A stretch of DNA of 64,000 bases from Geosiphon pyriformis (Eukaryota; Glomeromycota; Glomeromycetes; Archaeosporales; Geosiphonaceae). Below, piece after piece: positions 12,801 through 25,496 of the stretch; positions within the stretch are counted from its first letter, which is position 1; every line of letters starts with the position of its first letter. Position numbers and translations under genes: made by a program. The stretch covers positions 188,021 to 252,020 of the forward strand of contig JAAOMT010000603.1 in the NCBI GenBank assembly GCA_016748015.1, in the 5' to 3' direction. The notes under the pieces are model-generated. The model searched no databases. It had not been told where the DNA came from and saw only the letters and a list, made by a program, of their open reading frames with translations.

Positions 12801-14443
12801 TAGGTGGCTCTTTGGCCAGCTTTTTTCAGTTTCATAATAGAGTGCCTATATCTGCTGTTCTGGGCAAATTCTTGTTTTTCAAATACTTGCCTTTTCTCCA
12901 GTATTATGGCATTGCCTTTGTGGATCAGCTTCAGGATCATCATGGGGATATCTTTGATTGGTACACCTTTAAGTGGTAGAAAAAACTGGATCCTCGTGGC
13001 CTGGTTCCTGAGTGGTTTGGGCACTCTGTTGCATTTCTTAGTGGTGTATCTTCCTCTCCTTTGGCTTTGAGTGGTGTTGGTCCTGTAGACATTTGTGGTT
13101 CTGATGATTTTGTGTCTGTATGTAATCATCTTTCTCGGGTTGATACTGATAATTTGTCTGTGTATACAGATAGATCGGTGAAAAATTTGGGCATGACTGG
13201 TTGTAGGGCCGGGGCTGCTGCCTTTTTTGAGGATATTAACTTGGGTTTGGGTGTCTATGTTCAAAGTTTGATGTCGTCTATTTTGGCGAAGTTACAAACT
13301 ATAGCATTGGCTCTGAAATGCGTACCTGTGGATTGTTCTGTTTGCCTGTTTTCAGATAGCCAGACAGTTTTGGATGCTTGCAAGTCAGAGGTTAACTTGG
13401 TGTATCCTGACTTTCACAATTGGTGTTGGGTTGAGTGCCAGCATATTAGGAATATTATCTGCAAAAAAAATTTGAGAGTTAGCTGGCACAAGGTCAAGGG
13501 CCACTCTGGTGTGTTGAAAAATGATTGCGCCGATAGCATTGCTAATGCTGCAGCTCTCTCTGATTGGTTTCTCCCTTCTGATGTTGCTGAATGGTTTTTG
13601 TTGGCAGATGGTGGTATTGTTTCTGGTAATTCTAGGCACTTTGTTCAAGATGTTTTTCGTGCTATCTGTCAGGCGTGCTGGGAGATCAGTTCTGGTTCTA
13701 GGTTTCTAGCTGGTGATTTGCACTCGGATGTCAATTGGCTTACCTCTTCCAGAGTTTGGCATCCAGATTTGCATATGACGACTGGTTTTACCAGCAAGCG
13801 CACTGCTGATATTCGTACTTACCTTATGAAGGCTTTGTACTATCAGCTTCCTGTTGCTATTTGAAAGTATGTTTATGATAAAAGTTACCCTAGTGTTTTG
13901 TGTCTGTATTGTGGTGAGATGGAGGTGTCTGATCATGTGTTCTCTTGTATGATTGATGATACGGCTTGTCATCAGGTTTTGGAATCCTGTATGTCTTCTT
14001 GGAAGGTGCTTTCTGGTCTCTCTCTCCCTTCTTCAAGTGTTTTACAGATGCTGTCAATCTGTGCTTCAGATTTCCTGATATTCTCAGCCCTTTGCAAAGG
14101 TTTTGTTTTCAAAGAATGGCTTTAGGAGACTGTTTCTATCTTCCATGATCCCAGAGTTGCTAGCATTAAAATTGCTGATTTTGTATGCTCTATTTGTGTT
14201 GCTTTTAGGAATGACATTTGGTTGGTCCATGCTAAGCATCATGCATACATGGAAAAAAATGGCCTGATTCTAGTGGATGGTTCAGTTCCTGTCTCAGTTT
14301 CTGGTTTGGCTTCAAGATTCTTGAATGGTGTGGTTAAACTGCTTGGTGTTACTGAAGCTTTTGGCATTCGTTTTGGCTTTCGCAAATCTTGCTTTTTTTT
14401 TTCAGGTATTGGTGACTCAGTTACAGTTAATATAATTGCGTAG
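9802..14443 (+). pseudogene. LINE B ORF2 (endonuclease-RT-RNase H), broken
   Basis: The start equivalent is ATA (9802-9804); in C and D it is ATG. The EEP endonuclease (~9815-10500) keeps the Glu motif ITETKLK but reads LGGNFNEDG for GGDFN and NH for DH. The reverse transcriptase (~11230-12480) includes NQGEVFS and the catalytic box FVDN, so the second Asp is Asn. RNase H (~13140-13560) shows SVYTDRS, FSDSQTVLDAC and KGHSGVLKNDCADS. A zinc finger follows (CLYCGEMEVSDHVFSC, 13900-13948), then a conserved tail ending at 14443. At least six in-frame stops break the frame, for example at ~10474, 11173, 12479 and 13862. Confidence 0.87.
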
Positions 14444-14555
14444 TGTTGTCCTGACTGGCTCGAATGGCTGGTCACGTGTGGAAAGTGCATGATTCATGCC
14501 TAGTTTAGATTATTTCTTTGATGTATAGTTCTAGGTAGTGTTTGGATCTCGCTTA

Positions 14556-14580
14556 TTAAATAATAATAATAATAAAAAAA
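14556..14580 (+). repeat. TAA-repeat tail of LINE B
   Basis: About five TAA units run into an A run directly after the 3' UTR. It matches the tail of copy D on the other strand. Confidence 0.8.
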
Positions 14581-17220
14581 CAATATTTAAATACTAAGTA
14601 TAACTAATATGTTGTCTTATAGTGTAATGTTAAGTTGTTTCTTCTAACAATTTTTTTTACTTATTTAAAAACTTTTTTGTTGAATATTTATTTATTGTTA
14701 TTTATGTATAATGTTTATAGGTTTAGTTTTTTGCCAATTTTAAAAAACCAATATGTTAATAGAAATTTTTTTTCATATAATTAAGTTGTTTAAAGCTTTT
14801 TTGATTTTTTTAAGTATTTAAGTATATGAATTTTTTTTTAATCTTTTATAAGACTAGAAACATTTAATTCTAGTTGAATTTTGTTTACTTTTTTTTTATT
14901 TAGAGTTCTATATTGTATCTCTTTTTTATCAATTGTAATTTCTATTGGTATTGTAAATTATTGAATTGTTTTAAATAGTTGTTATTAAAGTTTTAGAATT
15001 TTATTTAAAAGATTTATACTAAGAATGTTTTAAGCTTTTTTTTCCATTTTTTTAGTATTTATATATTTAATTTATATAATTCAATTTTTTGTAATTAGAC
15101 TGTATTTCACAATAATAATTAGTTTTAGATCTTATAAAATATTTTTAAGTTTGATTAATAAAATTTGTGTTCCTAGTTAAAAGATAATTGATAATAATTT
15201 TTGTGTTGTATAATAAAGTTTTAAACAATTTTCATGTACAGCTTTTTTTGAAATTCTGTTTTTTAATTATAGTTTATAAGCTCTATTGTTAAGAATTTTG
15301 TATATATAAAATAATTTATCTTATTTCAAATCAAATTTTTTATTCTACTCTTTTTTAGCTTTTGTATAATATAATAATATTTTGTTTTTTATCTTGAATT
15401 TAATTAGTTGTTGTAGTATTTATTATTAATACTTTTGTAAATATTATTGTGTTATTAATTTTAAAAAATAAATAAATAAATTTTATTATAAAATAGTTTA
15501 ATATTTCTATTGGCTATTATAATTTAAGATATTATAATATAATTAACTTTAAAACTTAATTAGTTAATTAATTAAAGTATTATAATGGTTTAACAGATTC
15601 ACTATTTAAAATAAATTTAATTAGTGTATTATTTATTGTTGTTTTTATATATATAATAGTAATTAAACATTTCTTATTTAATACTGTTTTATTAAATATA
15701 GCTTTATTTTTTTATCTTAAAAAAATAATAATTATAAGACTATTATCTTTAGTAATAACTGTTAGTAGTATAGTTTGATTTAAAATTTGATTTTTAAACA
15801 AATTTTTAGCTTTAATTATGTTTTTATTATTATTATTTTCAAAATTCAAGTTTTTTAATATATTAAAATAAGTTTGTCAATAATTTTAATAGTTTAAATT
15901 GACTTGTTAACTAAGTTTTATGTGGTTTGTGTTTTTTTGAATTATTATATTTTTATTTTATATGAATTGATTTTAGGGTTCGAAATACCAATTTGAATTG
16001 ATTATTATAGATTATTGCTAATAAATTCTTTAATTTTGATATGTAATTAAATATTAATATTTTATTAATATATATTAATTTTTGAATATTTATAATAATA
16101 TATAATAATTGTTTTTATGTATTTTATATATTATTTGTATTTAATATTAATTAATTAAATGTTTTATGTATTTGCAAAAATAGCAAATATGTATTTTTGT
16201 TTTAAAGTCTTAATATAATAAGCAATTTTATTAATTATTATTAAATTTCTGATTATATTTTTAAAGTATTTAATAAGTATTGTTTTTTTTAAGTTTAGAA
16301 TAAAATAACTTTTTGTTTTTTTAAAGTTTTTATTTAATTAAAATACTTTTTTTTTAATATTTTTGTTTTATTTTTTTCTATTATTATGTTAATTATTTAG
16401 TTATAATTAATTTTTTTTAGTTAATTTAAGAGCTTTAACTAATATAACAACTTTTGTTAATAAATTAAGATAAGCAAAGTATATATTTTTTAAAATATTA
16501 GTTTTTAATTTTTTAAAATTTAAGAATTAGTGTAATATTTTTGTTTAATTGCTTCAATTTAATAACAAATTTAATTAAATTAAGCAAAATATTAAATAAC
16601 AGTTTTATTTATATCTTGTTTAATAATATTAAATTTGTTTTAAAATTGTATTATAATATTTAAATTATTAAAGTATTTTAATAGTATATTTTTAAATTAG
16701 TTAAAGCTTGTAAATTTTGTTTTTAAGTTTTAATATTATAAGTTGGCAATGTTTTTTAGAAAAAAAAATAATGTTTAAATTGCTTTTTAGTTATTTCAGT
16801 TATTTGCTTAGATGTTTTTTTGACTTTTTTAAATTATATATATATGTCTATTTTTTTTTAAAAATTGGTTAATTATGTAATATATAATATGGCTATTTTA
16901 TTATTATTTTCTGTTAATAAGTTTAATAATTTAAAAAAAGTTAAGAAAATATTTTTTTAAATGTTTCTAAAAATAACTTCTTTTATATTTGAGTTTTTTT
17001 TTTAGTTATGAATTTTTAGGTTTTTTGTTTTAATGATTAGTTTTGTAATTAGTTTTATTTTGGTTTTTTAATAAGCTCTTTAAATTTTAATTCAAATTTT
17101 TTTTCATAATGTTTAAACTTTACTCCAAATTTTGATTAAAAAAAAGATTTTTAGAATAGTAATAAATATTTTTTTGTAATTAATATATTTTTTTAATTAT
17201 ATTGTTTAAGCTTTTTAATA
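14581..17220. other. AT-rich desert
   Basis: About 2.6 kb of extreme A+T sequence with long T and A runs. There is no open frame of note, no RNA gene and no visible similarity to the named elements. The next element (Tc1 type) begins exactly at its end. Confidence 0.6.
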
Positions 17221-17254
17221 TACAATCTGGGACAAAAAAAATTGGACAAAAAAA
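17221..17254 (+). repeat. Left terminal inverted repeat of the Tc1-type element
   Basis: It starts TACAATCTGGGAC and continues with an A run and TTGGACA. It pairs with the right repeat over ~33 bp; the core GACAAAAAAAATTG is identical. Confidence 0.82.
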
Positions 17255-17377
17255 TGCATCTTATAAAATTTGATTTAGTTTAATCAATTTTGGTTAGATT
17301 GTGGCAAAGTTAGTTGGAAATGAATACAAAAATAAGTGGCTATTGGCTTATATATTTTTTTTAATTCTTATGTAAAA

Positions 17378-18315
17378 ATGGCAACATCCAAGCAAAAAAT
17401 ACAATAACAAATAGTATTGTATTTTTGGAATCAAGAAATACAAATTGCAGTGAAAATACAGAAGTGAACAAATATACTATGTTCTATTATTTACAATATT
17501 CTTAAAAAACTCGAAAAAACTGGGGTGATGGAGCATACAAGTGGAAATAGTTAGCCAAAAAAAATTAAAGGGGTTGCTTTGCGAGTATTATAATTGTACA
17601 TCAAATGGGATTTCTTAATTTTAATAAGAACTTTGACAACAATTTTGTCAAAAATAAATGTAGAGGTATTCTATAGAATAATTGGAAGGCATTTAGCATT
17701 TTTTGGTTACAAAAAAGATCTTTCTTGGGCCATTCCAATGCTTACTAATAAACATAAAGAGAGATGTTTAGAATGGACTTACCAATACTTGAATAACAAT
17801 TGGAACCAAACTGTTTTTACAGATAAAACAGTTTTTTGTTTATTCTGGAACATACTAAAGTATTGGTATAGAGATTTACAGTTCACTCATGCTATAAAGG
17901 AGAAAAAACAAGTTTATTTTGTTTTACTGAAATAATGAATAGTTATTTTTACATAGAAATTTTTTATACTCACCTGTTTGAAATTAGAGAAATGCTTGGG
18001 CATAGATGGCAGTTCCAACAAGACAATAATTTGAAACACAAAAACAAAGTTTTCCAAGCCTTTATAGCTGCCAATATTAATAATGTTCTTGACTGGTCTG
18101 CCAACTCACCTGACTTAAACCCTATTGAAAACTTGTAAGCTATTGTCAAGAATAAGGTAGAAAAGTGAATGCCCAAAAATTGTGACCAGTTAATGCAGTT
18201 TATGAAAAAAGAGTAACAGATGATTTTCAAATCTATCCTTATTAAATTAGTAGAATTAATGAAATGGTATTGTGAGATGATAATTGTAAATAAGAGAAAA
18301 AGAATATTATATTAA
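17378..18315 (+). pseudogene. Tc1-family transposase, broken (DD34E)
   Basis: The ATG at 17378 opens MATSKQKIQ and then meets a stop. The frame continues through an N-terminal helix-turn-helix-like region with three more stops to 17935, shifts by one frame, and continues to 18315. Catalytic motifs are visible: first Asp in VFTDKTVF (~17815), second Asp in WQFQQDNNLKHK (~18024), and Glu in SPDLNPIENL (~18130). Exactly 34 residues separate the second Asp from the Glu, as in Tc1. The stops follow from CAA or TGG changing by a single transition. It is not functional as read. Confidence 0.85.
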
Positions 18316-18383
18316 TTTTCTATTTTTCTAATGATATATTTTTTGTAAAATTTGGTCCATTAATTAAAGCACAATAATTAGTT

Positions 18384-18416
18384 TTTTGTGTTCAATTTTT
18401 TTTGTCTCATACTATA
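18384..18416 (-). repeat. Right terminal inverted repeat of the Tc1-type element
   Basis: Read on the minus strand it is TATAGTATGAGAC followed by an A run and TTGAACA. Differences from the left repeat are mostly transitions. Confidence 0.82.
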
Positions 18417-18801
18417 ACTGAAAATTTTTAGTATTTGTTAAGTTAATTTAAATAATAATATGTCTTTTAATAAAATTTTTTTTTTAATAAATAAATATAT
18501 TGTTTTTTTACTAATTGTACAATGATTTTTTTTGGTGTTTAAATGAATATTTTTAATTTTTGTTGGTTTTTTTTATGACTAATTTCTGAATTGTTAATGT
18601 AGTTTTTGGTGTTTTTTGTAAATATTAGATAATTTTTGTTGATATATTGCTTAATTTGTAATAAATTTAAATAATAGTTATGACTATTTTTATTTTTTTT
18701 TTTGTAATATATTATAATAAATTTTTATATAATTAAAGTTTTATGTTGTATAATTTTTTTTTCTCCTTATATAATAATTTATTTTAATATTAATATAATA
18801 T
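18417..18801. other. AT-rich spacer
   Basis: Short A+T-rich stretch between the Tc1-type element and the 3' end of LINE C. No gene seen. Confidence 0.5.
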
Positions 18802-18938
18802 GTTTTTTTTTTATTAAGCATTTAATGAGTAAAGCCCAACTGTTATCTAGTACATAGAGCCAAACTAAGTGGCCCAAACTAAATGCAACTCACATATTAA
18901 CAACATGTGACTAGTCACTCAGGCCAGACGAGGCAACA

Positions 18939-21900
18939 CTATACACTAATATTAACACGAAGCTTACTATCCAAACCTGAAAAAAAGAGGCAAGGCCTAA
19001 GATGGCCAAAACTGACAGCAAAAGACTCAGCAATGCCAAGTATTCTTACTACACCATCAAAAAGCACAGAAGACACACAACAGAACAAACCCAACACTAA
19101 AACATTATTACCAACCAAGCCAGTCTTCTCCATGTTCACCCTGAATCTAGATCTAACCAACCAGACCTTAGATTAATACAACTCAACCAAAAACCTCACA
19201 AAATCAACCACAATACAGGAAGCCTTCTTAACATTATTGAAAACACCTGCCACTTCAGCACACCAAACCTTCATCACGAAACTCTTACATAAAACTGAAT
19301 ATCTGCCAATATCCAAATAACAAGAATCAAGGACCTAAAGAACAGAAGAGGAGAACAGGTTATGAACACCAACCAAAGAAGTCCAGCGTGCAGAAGCCTC
19401 CAGCAAAATCTTGCCCTGGATATGAACATCCTGTGAACAAGTGAAAACATAGTCCAGCAGCTCCACCTCCCCACACAACAAACACTGAACATCTGAATAA
19501 CATCTATTATACAGCCTCTTTCTGACTGCTATCAGCAATCTCTTATGCAATGCCTTTATCAAATATGTATGAAAATCTACTGACTTGCAGCTAGTAAACC
19601 CAGCAAGCATGTGTGAATCAGGATGCCAGATCTTTACAAAAGCAGCCCAATCAAAATCTCTCAACATGTTAGCCAAAACCACATCTTGACCAGAACCAGC
19701 CTCCCAATAAGCATGACAAATAGACCTAAACACATCCCTAACAAAGTGGCAGGCATTGTCTGAAACTACAGTGTTATCAGTGACCAAAAAACACTTTCAT
19801 ATTCTTATCAGCAAAACAAAAAAAGAGCAGACAGCCTCTCTTGCGAATCTATCAGCTTCCATATTACCAAGAACACCAGCATGACCTTTGACTTTAACCC
19901 AACTCACACTAAGATCCTTATCCTTAATCAAGTCGAAAACATGTCTCCTCTCGACTCAGCATCGATTGCAGAAATCCGGAACTTCAAGCAACATCTCAGA
20001 AATGCACGCATCAATAGCAGCTTGACTGTTGAGATACAACATTACAGAACTAGATGAGGGAACACATTTCAAAGCCAGAGCAACAGCCTGCAACTTCACC
20101 ATAGTAGAGGACAAAAAGCCACAAACTTTGACTCCAACACCCAATCCCAGAGCTGGGAAATACGCAGCTGCACCACTTAATACATCAGCAGATCCAGCCC
20201 CCTTCAAAGACCCATCCGTATATGCCTCAAAACAGCCAGACCAAATCTCATGTAAACTATCCTGCATGGAGGAGAACACATCAGACTTCAAAATGTTCAA
20301 ACCACCAGATTGAACAGCAACAAATAAGTGAGAAGAAAAAAAACTCTGATCCAGAAAGTACTTAGAAGCAACTGTAAACCAAAGAGGCACAAGGCCCCAT
20401 GGATCTAAACACTTTCAGTGATGAAAAGTCTTCCAATTCAACAACAACTCCTTTTTATCGAAAAGCCGATCACCAAAAACAACACCAAAATGCTTAAGAG
20501 AATGAACAGAATTGAAGTACAAAGACTTCCCAAGAATCAAAGACATCGGAAAACAACCAGGATGACAGAAAGCATTGAGGAGATTGTTCACTAAAGAGAG
20601 ATCAATATTCATCAAAATCTTCACAACACCCACTAAAAAATTGTTCACCAGACTAACACACAACTTGATAGGATACTGAAAAGAATTCAAAGGGGTCCAA
20701 CTCAGAACCTGCAAGTCCAAAAACCTATGTTCAAATAAGTGGCCAAGAACACTGGATGCATTAGCAAATGAGACTAAGAAAGCCATCTTTTCCTCAGACT
20801 GCACCTGCTCAAAAGATTTTAGACCATACAGAGAAGAATGATGCAGAGCAGCATCAGGAAAGTGACGAGGTAGATGTGTCTTAGATCTGAAGCCCTTCCT
20901 AACTAAAACATCCCACTTGCAACAAATACCAGATGAAATAAAACTAAATTGCATATGATAACTAACAATGAGCTACAAAACAGCCAACACCAAGTAGGAA
21001 AACTGCTTATCTGTAATCACCTTCCTGAGCACCCTGTTGACAAAAAAACAAACATCTGAGTGAGTTTTGGCCAAACTTGGTTTGGACAACTCTTCAGTTG
21101 ACAAAAAAATTCCCAAATATCTGTGAGCTTTACTCTTCTTGGTAATAGAAATCGGCTGATTATTTATACTCAAAGTAGCAATCTTAATACCCTGATTAAT
21201 AGGTATAGCCACTCTCTTCTCATTGTTTATGGAAATATCATTAATATAAAAAAACTCACTAGCGATATTTAAAGCATATTGCATGGAAGCTTGACAATCT
21301 CTAATCCAAATCATATTATCCACAAAAGTGCCAGCAGCAAAGAAGGAAGACATCCCACCACCATTCTCAATTCTGTCAGTCCTTGCCACAAACTTAGTAT
21401 CAATATAATAACCACACAGATATTCATGCCTTTTAACCTTACACAAGAGCAGGTCATAAAAGATTCTCCAAAGAAGAGACGAGAAAACTTCACCCTGATC
21501 AAGGCCATCATGCACCCTATAACCACTCAAAAAACCAAAATCAGTCATCACCTTATTAACTCTGTCCTCATAAATGCTACCAAAAAAGTCAATAAACCTG
21601 CTGCACATTTTAATACAATGCAGACTAGCTCTTAGGTGGTGTCAACCAACAAAATCATATGCCTTGCACATATCCTACAAAACTAACTACAGTTCTCTAT
21701 TTTTTTCAAGAGCATTCTTAACCACTGATCCAACAGCAAAAACAGGAAATTGTGTTGAAGTACCCTTTAATACCAAGAAATTGTCACCATGGAGAATGCC
21801 AAACCTACTGCACACAAAAGAAATCCTATCTGAAAGAATCTTGGAGAGAATCTTTCTGGCCATCTCTATCAAAGTGATGGGATGAGTGTTTGTCAAAACT

Positions 21901-23629
21901 CTATCCCAATCATAAGGTTTTGGGATCATCGAGACCCAGGCCCTCTTTCATAACGCAGGTACTGAACCAACAGACAAATACACATTCAACAAAACCAAGA
22001 GACACTTCATCACTTCCTTACCACCCCACTTCCAAAGTTTATTAGAAATGCCAGACAAGCCAGCAGCTTTGCTATTAGGCAAACCACCAACAACCAAAAG
22101 CAATTCATCCAAAGTAATAGTACTCATAACACCAAAAAAAGCATTATCCTTAACATGAGCTAAAAGGGCATACTGATGGGCCCAGAGATCAGGCAGCATT
22201 GAAGGCATCATCTGTCTCCTCGTCCAGCCTTTCATGATACTATTAACTTTCAACTTTACCTCTTTAGGCTCCAAAACAAGCTCATCATCAATGACTAAAT
22301 GATTCAACACAACCTTTCGAAAGGGCCAATCCAAAACACTCCTGATCATGCTACTCTTGTCAGAACAAAACTTTTCCATGTGCTTTTCAATAGCTTCTCT
22401 GATGGAAGCCTTCTGCGCCAATTTCGATTCATACAATTTGAACTTTCTGTACTTTTTTTTGATGATTGACAAAAACTTAAGAATGGCAATCTTCTTCCAA
22501 CCTGATTGAACTATATCCATCAACACGAAAGCCTTGTCAGCATCCAAAGTAGACCATTTCCTCACAAAATAATTAAAACCAAGAGTATTAGCCGTGCTGA
22601 ACTTTTTGACAATTTTGATGATTAGCAACTCCAAGCACAGAAACTTAGAGGATTGTTTATTTTTCGAACACTAAAATTTACTGAACCAATGACGAGAAAA
22701 GATTTCATCTACAGAATCTACCAACACCTTTTTTAGCAGAGACTACATAGCATCCAGATCTTGCTCAGCAGCAGCGGCAAGGAAATCATCCTTCATTCCC
22801 AAAACCATGACAGAAGAGCAGTTCCTAAAACGAGACTGTCCAGTAACATTTGCATTCTTGATATTAAACTTCCAGTGATCTTTGTTAGTCTGCTTGCACA
22901 AGCTATTCAAATGAACATTCAAAAGTCCATCCAAACCAACAGAAACCATAACAGCATTGTAATTGGTGTCGAAAAAGTCTGACACCAGGCCAACTCTATG
23001 GCCAGCCACAGCAGAAACCAAATTTTCACTAACAAAAATGAAATCAATAGTTCTTTCGACCCTCCTAGAATTATCCCATGTGGTAGTCCCAACTAAAGGA
23101 TGACCAAAAAATGAATTAACCAAACCCAAACTCAAGCAAAACCTGAAGCTTGCACTCCTCCTAGATCCATTTTTGTTGAAATCCTCACCTAAAACAACAA
23201 AAGTGCTGGAGTTAACAGCCTTAGTAATGAGAAAATTCACTCAGAAGCCTAACCAAAATGAACACCAGAAGAAGCACCAGCATACAATCCAATAACAGAA
23301 ACTGAAAGTTTATTTTTGAACAGAAGCCATACAGCAACAACTTGGCCAGAGACTTTCTCAACTTTAGAGACATAATGAGCCAAAGAATTGTTCATGATGA
23401 TGGCAACACCAGCACTGAGAAAACCAATGTCCAACCCAGAAGTAAAAATACAGACACTTTCATATTTATCCTTGATCTATAGATCAACAGAAGATCTTAA
23501 TTTTGTCTTAGTTACAAAAAAGATTGTAAAGCCAGAATCCATGTGCCAACAGAGAACATCTACTTGCTTTGCAGGAACATTGAGACCCCAAACATTACAC
23601 ATAGTGAGTTTCCAAACCAGGTCACTCAT
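18939..23629 (-). pseudogene. LINE C ORF2 (endonuclease-RT-RNase H), broken
   Basis: The ATG at 23629 sits in an ATGA overlap with the ORF1 stop and opens MSDLVWKL. The endonuclease (~23620-22900) reads VTKTKLR, so its Glu is Lys. The RT region lies at 22634-20973, with DQGEVFSSLLW and a catalytic box FVDN (~21310). RNase H lies at ~20290-19850 (EAYTDGSLK, LYLNSQAAIDAC). The zinc finger CLLCGEVELLDYVFTC is at ~19490-19440 and the tail ends at 18939. Several stops and frameshifts break the frame. In RNase H the usual Asp of SDSQ reads Asn (LNSQ). Confidence 0.85.
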
Positions 23630-25374
23630 TGGGATGAAGAAGGCAAAGGAACACCCAAACTAAAGCACATACCATCCAAACAAGCCAACACCGAACCAAT
23701 AGAAGCTTCCAAGGATGCTAACTTAGATTTCAAACCACTCACCTTGCCAGTGAGAACCTTAGAGCTACTCAAACCGAGAGTAGGCTTACCAACAATGGCA
23801 GCAAAAGAGGGATGAGGAGCAGACAACATCGAAGCACCATCCAAAACTATATCTGAGTCTAAACTCAAAGCCAAAGATGCAGAAGTGTTAAAAAGACAAG
23901 TAAGAGATGAGGACACCAAAGGCACCAGTTCAATACTGGCAAAATGCCTAATGATAGTAGACACTCAGTCAGAAAGAAGCTCTAATGAGCATTCCAAAAA
24001 AGCCAAGCAGTCATTCAAAGAAGAGACATTACCAAAGCCATGATGCAAAAAAGGGATATAATTTGGCCAGCTGGAGATGCCTTTTCTCAGAAACAAAATC
24101 TTTAGAAAATTTAGCCAAAGATAATGATGGCATATTATTAGTAGAAGCATCATATTCAAGTGCCAAATGTCCAAAACGCTCACACCTTCCACACTGAACC
24201 AAATCCAATCTAGCCCAAGAGAGTCGCACACCACCAAAAATAGGCTCAGTGTAAAAGGCGGAATCCAAATCTCTCTCAGATTCAAAGCCAACCACAGCAC
24301 AGCAAAATCTACTACCAGTGTCCAAAGAATGATTAATAATGCAAGTTCTACCACCTGTCCTATCCAAAAGAGTACCAAGATTGTGTGCAGTTGTTTTCAC
24401 TGGCAAAGTAAACAGAAGCACTCTAAAGCAATCCTTAGATGCTCATGTATCACAATCTCCCACAGCCATAGCTACACAAACTGAGTTTTTTCCAATGAGG
24501 AATGACCATTTTGACACCAATAGCTCAGCCTGCCCCAATTCGGTGAACTCTATCACAGCCTTCTGCCATATGCCAATTAACTGAATCTTGATTGATCTGA
24601 TCTCTCCAAACTCGGCAGCTGTGGCGACAATTATTTCCTTTGGTGTATCCATGAGAATTTCTTTGATCACCACAGCCCGATCTGAATGCACTCCTTGTTT
24701 TTTGAGATTGGTGTTTATAACAATTTTATTTTCTCTGGCCAATGATGCAGCCATTTCCATGCTCTTTTCTGATGTAAACATTGATCTGATGATCCCTTTG
24801 AATTTTAAGGGGGTAGTGGCCCCCCAAAACCATTGATTGTTGAGAAAATTTTTCTAATTAACTGAGTCTTCACCATTGCTGATTTACCTTCCACAGCTGA
24901 GAGATTAATATCCAAAGCAAATAATTTCTTAACCGACACCTCTACAGGAGTTTTGATGACCTTGGAATTAATCCAAATCTTATCCAAAAGAACCTTTTTC
25001 CTAAGGGGAGATGGAAGAGGCTTCACCTCTTCATCCATTTTAAAGTCAAGAGAACCAATAGGAGAACCAAAATTCACACCAGTATTCACTCGTTTAGTCT
25101 TGGGAGTATTAACAGCTGAGTCCAAGAGAAAACCATCAAAACCACCAGACATACTAACATTATTATTATTACCAGATAGGCTCTCCATATCAGAATATAT
25201 ACTAGCACCAGAACCAGACTTCAAAAAAACATTCTTTTCATCACCAGAGTGTTTAACATTTCCAAGAGAAGCTTTCTTTCTTTGTAAAAAGGAACCACTA
25301 GCAGGATCATGAAACACGCCCTTAGGAGCCTTCTTACTAGACATGCTGCCACTAAAGACAGCCTTCAAATCCAC
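23626..25374 (-). pseudogene. LINE C ORF1, broken
   Basis: It starts at an ATG (25374; MDLKAVFSGSMSS). The first 189 residues are Ser/Lys-rich and end in INGFGG, where a run of six G (24821-24826) breaks the frame; copy D has seven. The second part (24781-24443) is RRM-like, with VVIKEILMDTPKEI. The third part (24421-24029) has the second RNA-binding-like block and a knuckle reading CGRCERFGHLALEY, where Tyr replaces the last Cys. The fourth (23964-23626) is Ser-rich with a coiled-coil-like stretch. The stop TGA (23628-23626) overlaps the ORF2 ATG. Confidence 0.8.
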
Positions 25375-25496
25375 AACGAAAGGGTTGTTAGTTAAAGAAA
25401 TGTTGATATATTATTAACAAAAAAAACAAAAAACTTCTTTTCTTAGAAAAGTGCTCATTGGGGTTTTTTGGAGGTAGGAGAGAAAAAAAGTTTTTA

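Larger units (their letters stand above)
7866..14580 (+). mobile_element. LINE copy B, full-length layout, non-LTR retrotransposon
   Basis: This is a complete-length (~6.7 kb) LINE. The 5' terminus (AAAACTTCTTTCTTTCC near 7871) matches the 5' ends of copies C, D and E. ORF1 and ORF2 follow, then a 3' UTR with GTGGAAAGTGCATGATTCATG and a TAA-repeat tail. RNase H in ORF2 plus a TAA tail is typical of I-superfamily LINEs such as the Drosophila I factor. It is closest to copy D, which is inverted relative to it. It is less decayed than A and E but carries stops, frameshifts and a lost RT Asp, so it should not be autonomous. Confidence 0.9.
17221..18416 (+). mobile_element. Tc1/mariner-type transposon, decayed
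   Basis: The element is ~1.2 kb with terminal inverted repeats that start and end with TA, the usual Tc1/mariner target. The left end begins TACAATCTGGGACAAAAAAA. The right end, read inward on the minus strand, begins TATAGTATGAGACAAAAAAA. The interior encodes a broken transposase with Tc1 motifs. It sits in AT-rich DNA next to the tail of LINE C. Confidence 0.88.
18802..25496 (-). mobile_element. LINE copy C, full-length layout, divergent subfamily
   Basis: The architecture and length (~6.7 kb) match B and D, but the proteins are clearly diverged. The 5' end (minus strand AAAAACTTTTTTTCTCTCC, near 25495) resembles the others. The 3' end on the minus strand reads ACTCATTAAATGCTTAATAAA. Base composition is less degraded than A or E. 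It is broken by frameshifts and some stops. Confidence 0.88.

Noticed and set aside
17594-17935. The 113-codon frame as an intact small gene.
   Set aside because: It is the middle of the Tc1 transposase; upstream and downstream motifs continue across stops and a frameshift.
20029-20313. Plus-strand frames across LINEs C, D and E (also at 29830, 38444 and others).
   Set aside because: All lie opposite recognised LINE domains and are not conserved between copies.
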